Shown here: piece after piece, positions 6,881 to 11,943 of the stretch
Position numbering within the stretch: the stretch's first letter is position 1
How the letters are laid out: every line of letters starts with the position of its first letter
Source: JBBQSF01 sp038214085
GTDB lineage: Bacteria > Bacteroidota > Bacteroidia > Bacteroidales > CG2-30-32-10
NCBI GenBank assembly: GCA_038214085.1
Contig: JBBQSF010000098.1
Coordinates: 1 to 11,943, forward strand
Direction of reading: 5' to 3'
Length of the DNA stretch: 11,943 bases
The notes under the pieces: model-generated
The model's input: the letters and a program-made list of their open reading frames with translations, nothing else
Database searches by the model: none
Told to the model about the DNA's origin: nothing
Position numbers and translations under genes: made by a program

Positions 6881-8723
6881 CTGGCTCATAAAGATCTATT
6901 CTCATATCATCAATGTAAATTGGGCTTTTACCACGCAGCCAGAAATAGGTTGATAAATAATCAGTTTTAAGTCTGGCTTCTGGTGTCATATAATCCAGAA
7001 CTACCTTATTCCATTTGTTGGTTTCCAGATTGGCAGGACCCAAGTCGTTAATGGTGTATTTGTAATTCCATTCATTATGCATAAATGTTGCAACCATTGA
7101 TGCCGGATTGCTTTTAAAATCAACAGAACAATATACATAAGCGCTCACTCTTACCCATGCATATTCTTTATCGGTAAGAGATTGATAAGTTCTTTTGTAT
7201 GATGGCGAAAAAACGTTTGTAGAGTCAATTCGGAGTGAGTATTTTCCCGAATGAGAATATGTTGTATCGCGGTATCCTGCAAATTCTGTTTCAGTAGAAT
7301 CTTCGTAATCAAAAATGGCTAATTTTGTATGATTGAAACTTGATATGTCAGGCATTTTTTCAATTCCATCGTATGACCGGCTAACAAGCAAATAATTCAG
7401 ATCATCTTCCTTAATTTTTGTTTTTAAAAATACCTTCCAATAGTATTTTTTTGTCATGCGCGAAGTGTGAATAATTCCATCATTTATTTGCCATGTCTGA
7501 AAAATATTAAGGAAAAGGAAAAAGCAACATAGAACAATTGTAATAATTTTTCGAAACATTTTTCCAAGAACTGCTCTGTAAATAAAAAAGCCTAACGGAA
7601 CAGCCATTATTGCCATGGATTGCACAAGTGCTCTTTGCCCAAAACTATCGGCATACCACCAGCACGACCAACTGGATACTATGTATAAGTTCAGAATAAA
7701 GAATACAAAAAATGCCCAGAAAATTTCCTTTTTAAGTTTGTATAAAGAATAAAATCCAAGAGTAGCAAGTATCATCATTGGAGTGTAGATATACCAACCT
7801 TTACGAAAACTGAATAAAACCTGTGTGATGTAAGGATTTAAAAATTCAAAACCTTCTCCGGGATTATTATAGCTCATGTATAAGTACTTCCCAGTAATCC
7901 ATTTAAAATACAGTAGCTGTGGTAAGCCAATCAGGAAAATAATTGTTCCGAACAATACTATCTGCTTCCACTTTCCGAGTAAAAGTTTAAACTTTAATTT
8001 TAAACTCTGTTTATCATAAACCCCCCAGAGCAATGGAGTAACAAGACAAACGGCTTCTGAAGGTCTGCTGAGAATTGCTAGGCCCGACATTATCGCAATA
8101 ATAATTATATGTTTTGTTTTATAACTTTCGTGCCACTTGATAATGTAAAAAAGCAGAACCGCATATAGTGCAAAAATATAATTATGCGACATGGTGTTTG
8201 AATACCCCGCATTATGAAGGTAATTGGTTCCTAAAACAAGAAGAATAAGTGTAATAAATGTAATGCTTTCGTTAAAGAATTTGCGAAGTACTTTTCTGCT
8301 GAAAACAATGCCAATTATTGAATAAACATAACTTCCAAAATGAAGGGATAACTGGTATGGTCTGGAAAATCCATCAGTAGGAAATCCGCCCAAAAGTGCA
8401 ATAATATGACCAATAAGAAATGATGGTAAATATAAAATGGCCATTCCCATTGGATATTTGTCAAGCCAAAGACCGCCATCAACCTGATAAGCCTGATAGA
8501 ACGTGGCCGTACTGCTGTACTTTGCAATAATTGCCTGAATTACATCAACATTCTTCATGCCCAAATCGTGATAAATAAAAGTAAGTGGCAGATAAAGATA
8601 ATACCCGAAAACATCCCATGCTATAGGGTTTTTAGGAATATTTGTTGAAACGATTAATGCAAGATAAATGCAAAGTCCTACTACTGCATATTGTGATAAA
8701 GTCAGATTTTTGAATAACTTCAT
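6867..8723 (-). CDS. GT-C-like multi-span membrane glycosyltransferase with C-terminal beta-rich domain
   Basis: This 618-residue protein resembles polyprenyl-phosphate-sugar-dependent GT-C glycosyltransferases, which add a sugar to a lipid, glycan or protein on the outer face of the inner membrane. Residues 1 to about 420 contain around ten or eleven hydrophobic segments. The first external loop carries Asp37 in AWDVFGYYLYLP, where GT-C enzymes keep a catalytic acidic residue. DKYPMG (88-93) recalls the DKPP motif of the ArnT/PMT group. After the last membrane segment (about 391-410), residues 430-618 form a soluble, beta-rich region (FDYEDSTETE, SGKYSLRI, WVRVSAYVY, IYIDDMRIDLYE) that looks like a carbohydrate-binding jelly roll. 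The acceptor and donor are unknown. It has its own TAnnTTTG promoter and follows an intrinsic terminator, so it is separate from the M13 peptidase. The membrane part is certain; the glycosyltransferase activity is inferred. Confidence 0.75.
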   Translation of the reverse strand: MKLFKNLTLSQYAVVGLCIYLALIVSTNIPKNPIAWDVFGYYLYLPLTFIYHDLGMKNVDVIQAIIAKYSSTATFYQAYQVDGGLWLDKYPMGMAILYLPSFLIGHIIALLGGFPTDGFSRPYQLSLHFGSYVYSIIGIVFSRKVLRKFFNESITFITLILLVLGTNYLHNAGYSNTMSHNYIFALYAVLLFYIIKWHESYKTKHIIIIAIMSGLAILSRPSEAVCLVTPLLWGVYDKQSLKLKFKLLLGKWKQIVLFGTIIFLIGLPQLLYFKWITGKYLYMSYNNPGEGFEFLNPYITQVLFSFRKGWYIYTPMMILATLGFYSLYKLKKEIFWAFFVFFILNLYIVSSWSCWWYADSFGQRALVQSMAIMAVPLGFFIYRAVLGKMFRKIITIVLCCFFLFLNIFQTWQINDGIIHTSRMTKKYYWKVFLKTKIKEDDLNYLLVSRSYDGIEKMPDISSFNHTKLAIFDYEDSTETEFAGYRDTTYSHSGKYSLRIDSTNVFSPSYKRTYQSLTDKEYAWVRVSAYVYCSVDFKSNPASMVATFMHNEWNYKYTINDLGPANLETNKWNKVVLDYMTPEARLKTDYLSTYFWLRGKSPIYIDDMRIDLYEPVDKK

Positions 8724-8740
8724 TGGTATAAATTGAAGTT

Positions 8741-8748
8741 CAAAAATA
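8741..8748 (-). promoter_or_regulatory. -7 element of the GT-C-like gene
   Basis: TATTTTTG on the minus strand matches TAnnTTTG and lies 17 nt before the ATG at 8723. The region 20 bp upstream is the T-rich tail of the preceding terminator, and no clear TTG -33 is present. The position, just after the terminator and before the gene, supports the call. Confidence 0.55.
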
Positions 8749-8771
8749 GCATTATTCTGATAATATAAAAA

Positions 8772-8806
8772 GAAAAGAGGCTTACTTAATTTGTAAACCT
8801 CTTTTC
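8772..8806 (-). terminator. Intrinsic terminator of the M13 peptidase gene
   Basis: Arms 8772-8785 and 8793-8806 form a 14-bp stem around a 7-nt loop. Transcribed on the minus strand the stem is complete with one G-U wobble; on the plus strand the same pair would be a C-A mismatch. The minus-strand transcript then runs into TTTTTATATTA. Both points mark it as the terminator of the gene ending at 8875, 68 nt upstream of the stem. Confidence 0.88.
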
Positions 8807-8874
8807 CACTTTGAAAAATACCAGAAAACTACATGTTAATAACGAAAATTATAAACAAAAATTGTCTGAATTTT

Positions 8875-10935
8875 TTACCAAATTTTTGCTCTCTTTTCTA
8901 CAGAAAGGAAAAGTTTATCACTTGCCTTAATGCCAAAAGCTTCATAGAACTCAGGAATGTTAGGCAATACAGCATTTACTCTTGCGTTACCTGGAGAATG
9001 AACATCTTCTTTTAAGCGACGCATAAGTTCTTTGTCGCGGATACTCATGCGCCATACTTGTGCAAACGACATAAAGAAGCGCTGATAAGGAGTAAAACCA
9101 TCAATTTGTTTGGGTTCACCATCTTTTTTAATTACACTTTTTAAGGCGTTCATGGCAACAATAACACCTCCTACATCGGCAATGTTTTCGCCTAATGTAA
9201 GCTCTCCGTCAACATGAAGCGTGTCAAGAATTTTGAAATTATTATACTGTTCAATAAGAATTGCAGTCTGTTTGGCGAAATTAACACTGTCTTCTTTTGT
9301 CCACCAATCATTCAGATTTCCAAACTTATCGTAAAGACGTCCCTGATCATCAAAGCCGTGAGTCATTTCGTGTCCGATAACTACACCAATTGCACCATAA
9401 TTAACAGCATCGTCAGCATCTTTACTGAAGAAAGGAGGTTGCAAAATAGCTGCTGGAAATACGATTTCATTCATGTTCGGGCTGTAATAAGCATTTACAG
9501 TTTGAGGGCTCATGTGCCATTCGGTGCGGTCAACAGGTTTATTCACTTTTGAAATCATAAACTCAAAATTGAATTTGTCTGCGGCCATCATGTTTTTAAC
9601 ATAAGAATCGCGGTTGACAACAAGTTTTGAATAATCTCTCCATTTATCAGGATAACCAATTTTAACAGTCATTGCATCAAGTTTTGCTATGGCTTGTTTT
9701 TTTGTAACGTCTGTCATCCATGATAAATTCTGAATGCGTTCCTTAAGAGATGCTTTTAAATTATTAACCAATTCAAGCATTTTTGTTTTTGATTCAGCAG
9801 GAAAATATTTACTGACAAAGACTTTTCCAACAGCTTCGCCGAGTGCGTCGTTGGTTGCATTTAAAATGCGTTTCCAACGTGGCTGCATTTTTGTTTTTCC
9901 AGAAAGTGATTTGGAATAAAAATTAAAATTTTCTTCAACAAATTTCGAGCTTAGATACGGCGCTTCTGAATGAATAAGATTCCAGCGGAGATAAATTTTC
10001 CAGTCTTCAATTTTTACTTCGCCAATCAGTTTAGCTTGTTTTTCGAAAAACTTCGGCTGACCAACATTTATATCACCGGGTTTTGCAAGACCTATTCCTT
10101 CAAAGTATTTTGCCCAGTCGTATCCTTTGTATTTTGTTTTGAGTTCTTCGGGAGTATATTTATTGTAATTGGCAATAGGGTCGCGCAATTCAAGGCGGGT
10201 TAGTGATGCTGTAGCAAGTTTTAATTCAATATCAAAAACAGTTTTTGCGGCTTTCTCTGCAATTGTTTTGTCATCGCCCATTAGTTCAAACATGCTTGCA
10301 ACATGTTTTTTATAAGCTTCTCTAATTTCTTTTGAACGGGCATCAGTGCTGAGATAATAATCTCTGTCAGGCAGGCCAATGCCACCTTGGAACAAGTTGG
10401 CAATGATCATTTCACTGTTTTTTTCATCCTGGGCGGCATACACATAGAATAAAGGATAAATTCCATTGCGATGCATATGGGCAATTTCTTTCTGAAGGTC
10501 ATCATTTGTTTTGATCTTGTCAATCATATCAAATTCACCTTTCAGTGGTGTGATTCCATCTTTTTCAATTTTTGTAGAATCCATTCCAGATGCGTAAAAA
10601 TCTCCTGTTTGCTTGGTTTCAGAACCTGCTGCTGCCTTTGTGTCTGCTGCTGATTCTTCGAGAATACTTTTTAAATCAGTATAATTCTTGTCCTGAAGTA
10701 CGTCAAATGCACTGTAGCGACTGAATTCATCAGGAACCGGATGTTTTTTTATCCAGTTTCCGTTTACGTAACTGTAAAAATCGGCTCCCGGGTTTACAGT
10801 TTTGTCCATATTGGCAGTATCAATTGCCGGTTCGTTTGTCATGTCTTTTTTATTTTTGCCTGAACATCCCGCAAACAAAAGTATTGCAATTACAGATATG
10901 AAAGCGGCAGTTTTTGAAATTTTTAAACAGTTCAT
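8875..10935 (-). CDS. pepO: M13-family (PepO/neprilysin-like) lipoprotein metallopeptidase
   Basis: This zinc endopeptidase is expected to cleave small peptides outside the cytoplasm. The 686-residue length is typical of bacterial M13 enzymes. The N-terminus is a lipoprotein signal, with a hydrophobic core at 11-22 and lipobox LFAGC whose Cys24 would be lipidated. The M13 N-terminal domain starts near VNPGADFYSYVNGNW (47-61). The catalytic domain has NAYYSPNMNEIVFPAAILQPPFF (481-503), the zinc motif HEMTH (His522, Glu523, His526), GENIADVGG with third ligand Glu583 and Asp587, and the substrate-binding HSPGNARVN with His646 and Arg652. The C-terminus ends in the hydrophobic IW of the family. 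The residues after Cys24 (SGKNKKD) are not an acidic export signal, so I favour a periplasm-facing lipoprotein, by inference. It has its own promoter and terminator and appears monocistronic. Confidence 0.95.
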   Translation of the reverse strand: MNCLKISKTAAFISVIAILLFAGCSGKNKKDMTNEPAIDTANMDKTVNPGADFYSYVNGNWIKKHPVPDEFSRYSAFDVLQDKNYTDLKSILEESAADTKAAAGSETKQTGDFYASGMDSTKIEKDGITPLKGEFDMIDKIKTNDDLQKEIAHMHRNGIYPLFYVYAAQDEKNSEMIIANLFQGGIGLPDRDYYLSTDARSKEIREAYKKHVASMFELMGDDKTIAEKAAKTVFDIELKLATASLTRLELRDPIANYNKYTPEELKTKYKGYDWAKYFEGIGLAKPGDINVGQPKFFEKQAKLIGEVKIEDWKIYLRWNLIHSEAPYLSSKFVEENFNFYSKSLSGKTKMQPRWKRILNATNDALGEAVGKVFVSKYFPAESKTKMLELVNNLKASLKERIQNLSWMTDVTKKQAIAKLDAMTVKIGYPDKWRDYSKLVVNRDSYVKNMMAADKFNFEFMISKVNKPVDRTEWHMSPQTVNAYYSPNMNEIVFPAAILQPPFFSKDADDAVNYGAIGVVIGHEMTHGFDDQGRLYDKFGNLNDWWTKEDSVNFAKQTAILIEQYNNFKILDTLHVDGELTLGENIADVGGVIVAMNALKSVIKKDGEPKQIDGFTPYQRFFMSFAQVWRMSIRDKELMRRLKEDVHSPGNARVNAVLPNIPEFYEAFGIKASDKLFLSVEKRAKIW

Positions 10936-10955
10936 AGAAATTAAATTTTAGTAAT

Positions 10956-10963
10956 CAAAAGTA
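10956..10963 (-). promoter_or_regulatory. -7 element of the M13 peptidase gene
   Basis: TACTTTTG on the minus strand fits TAnnTTTG and lies 20 nt before the ATG at 10935. No convincing TTG -33 element is seen. The leader is AT-rich and lacks a Shine-Dalgarno. Confidence 0.5.
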
Positions 10964-11011
10964 TTGTGATTTAATTTAGCGATCTATATGAAATTTTGTT
11001 TTTGAGACCGA

Positions 11012-11039
11012 TCAATAATTTATTTCGATGAATTGTTGA
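11012..11039. repeat. Inverted repeat, 9-bp arms with one mismatch, in the divergent intergenic region
   Basis: TCAATAATT (11012-11020) and AATTGTTGA (11031-11039) are complementary at 8 of 9 positions around a 10-bp spacer. The element lies about 50 bp upstream of the M13 -7 element. It is a candidate protein-binding site, but it is AT-rich and may be chance. Confidence 0.35.
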
Positions 11040-11043
11040 AAAC

Positions 11044-11071
11044 TGCAAATATTCGTAAAGGTTTTGCAAAT
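11044..11071. repeat. Direct repeat TGCAAAT with 21-bp periodicity
   Basis: TGCAAAT occurs at 11044-11050 and again at 11065-11071, in phase by two helical turns. Tandem sites at this spacing are typical of regulators that bind one face of DNA, such as LytTR proteins, but the sequence is not enough to name one. Confidence 0.35.
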
Positions 11072-11133
11072 GGACTTTTGAAATTTATTCGTCGTTCACC
11101 GTGAAAAAACGTCTACTTACCGAATTCCATTTT

Positions 11134-11151
11134 CTGATATCATCATATCAG
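11134..11151. promoter_or_regulatory. Candidate operator CTGATAT-CATC-ATATCAG upstream of the LiaF-like gene
   Basis: A perfect 7-bp inverted repeat with a 4-bp spacer ends 2 bp before the predicted -7 element TAATTTTG. It would occupy the -33/spacer region of that promoter, where a bound dimer could repress it or replace a -33 contact. No regulator gene is in the window. A smaller palindrome, TTCACCGTGAA, lies at 11095-11105. Confidence 0.45.
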
Positions 11152-11153
11152 GA

Positions 11154-11161
11154 TAATTTTG
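11154..11161 (+). promoter_or_regulatory. -7 element of the LiaF-like gene
   Basis: TAATTTTG fits TAnnTTTG and lies 41 nt before the ATG at 11203. The region where a -33 TTG would be expected is occupied by the inverted repeat at 11134-11151, which suggests a regulated promoter. Confidence 0.5.
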
Positions 11162-11202
11162 TTCCATAAAAATAAAATGTTTAATTTTAAAAATAAAAAA
11201 TC

Positions 11203-11940
11203 ATGGAAATCGTAAATGAAAATTTCAAAAATCAGCCAAGGCATACGAATATAGCCAAACGACTTGCATTTGGCATAATTCTGATTATTGTTGGCGTTGT
11301 TTTTCTTTTGAAGAATAGCGGTGTACTTAGCGAAGAAACCGCAAACGTTATTATATCCTGGCCAATGCTGCTCATAGCAATTGGAGTTGTGGGATTATTT
11401 GGAAGCGGAAAGCTGGGAAACATTGTTCTGATTGTGATAGGAGGTTACTTTCTCGCACTTAATCATTTGAATGTTTCGGAAAATTTTTCACATATGTTTT
11501 GGCCTGTACTTTTAATAGTTATGGGCGTAATACTGGTATTCAAAGCTCGTTTTTTTTCGCAAAGCCATCGCATCAGCAAAAGTGGTGTAAGCACTGATTA
11601 CATTGATGAGGTGGCTATATTTGGAGGGAACAATCGTATCATTACTTCTAATAATTTTAAAGGCGGAAAAATAACTTCTATTTTCGGAGGATCCAAAATT
11701 GATCTGAGTAATTGCAAACTTGCCGATGGTATTAATGAACTCGAAGTTTCTTCAATATTCGGTGGAACAAGTTTAAAAGTGCCTTCCGACTGGAATATCC
11801 AACTTCAGGTAGCCTCCATTTTTGGTGGGTTTGAGGACAAGCGTTATCCGTCGGTTACTGATACATCAAAGACTTTGATCATAAAAGGTGCTGCTATTTT
11901 TGGTGGAGGCGATATTAAAAACGGCAGAAACATTTATTAA
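11203..11940 (+). CDS. LiaF-like membrane protein with five IFGG repeats
   Basis: This 245-residue protein combines an N-terminal LiaI/LiaF-like membrane region with a C-terminal LiaF-type (cell-wall-active antibiotic response) domain. In Firmicutes, LiaF restrains the LiaRS envelope-stress system; in Bacteroidota the role is not established. Four hydrophobic segments lie at about 19-37, 47-66, 71-87 and 98-115. The soluble part carries IFGG at 139-142, 160-163, 185-188, 206-209 and 232-235, each ending a short strand, which suggests a stacked beta structure. The N-terminus (MEIVNENFKNQPRHTNIAKR) is basic and cytoplasmic by the positive-inside rule, and an even number of spans puts the repeat domain in the cytoplasm. 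The start at 11203 follows an AT-rich leader without a Shine-Dalgarno. No kinase or response regulator gene is adjacent within the window, though one could lie just beyond the right edge. Confidence 0.85.
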   Translation: MEIVNENFKNQPRHTNIAKRLAFGIILIIVGVVFLLKNSGVLSEETANVIISWPMLLIAIGVVGLFGSGKLGNIVLIVIGGYFLALNHLNVSENFSHMFWPVLLIVMGVILVFKARFFSQSHRISKSGVSTDYIDEVAIFGGNNRIITSNNFKGGKITSIFGGSKIDLSNCKLADGINELEVSSIFGGTSLKVPSDWNIQLQVASIFGGFEDKRYPSVTDTSKTLIIKGAAIFGGGDIKNGRNIY

Positions 11941-11943
11941 TAG

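Noticed and set aside
9214..9552. 112-codon plus-strand open frame opposite the M13 peptidase
   Set aside because: It is antisense to a strongly conserved enzyme, has no family resemblance, and is not preceded by a promoter motif; a shadow of coding constraint on the other strand.
1..11943. tRNA, rRNA, CRISPR array or insertion sequence
   Set aside because: No cloverleaf-like intergenic segment, no regularly spaced repeats, and no transposase-like protein or terminal inverted repeats were seen.

Overview
The window looks like chromosome of a member of the Bacteroidota. The DNA is AT-rich. Nearly every gene start lacks a Shine-Dalgarno sequence, and a TAnnTTTG element (the Bacteroidota -7 promoter motif) precedes all six apparent transcription units. 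The protein content fits as well: an Mfd with a GTG start, a PPi-type phosphofructokinase, M28 and M13 peptidases, and a LiaF-like IFGG-repeat membrane protein. I cannot assign a genus.

Layout. Positions 1-3323 (minus) hold nearly all of mfd, the transcription-repair coupling factor; its last few residues lie beyond the left edge. Divergent from it, 3517-4072 (plus) is a two-gene type II toxin-antitoxin module: a small antitoxin-like protein overlapping a RelE/HigB-like toxin by 11 bp. It converges, with only 6 bp between stop codons, on a minus-strand pair: a PPi-dependent 6-phosphofructokinase (5589-6824) followed 13 bp later by a secreted M28 aminopeptidase (4079-5575). Upstream on the same strand is a 618-residue multi-span GT-C-like membrane protein with an extra C-terminal beta-rich domain (6867-8723). 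It is separated by a clear intrinsic terminator (8772-8806) from an M13 lipoprotein metallopeptidase (8875-10935). A 267-bp divergent intergenic region with several symmetric or repeated elements then leads to a LiaF-like four-span membrane protein with five IFGG repeats (11203-11940, plus).

How the parts fit. Most of the window is housekeeping or envelope function: DNA repair coupled to transcription, glycolysis using pyrophosphate, peptide degradation outside the cytoplasm, and envelope glycosylation or stress sensing. The only accessory-like element is the toxin-antitoxin pair, inserted tightly between mfd and the pfp-M28 unit. Its antitoxin belongs to no family I can name with confidence. 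No rRNA, tRNA, CRISPR, insertion sequence or prophage signature was seen. No gap exceeds 300 bp; the largest are 10936-11202 and 3324-3516, and their contents are described in the entries.
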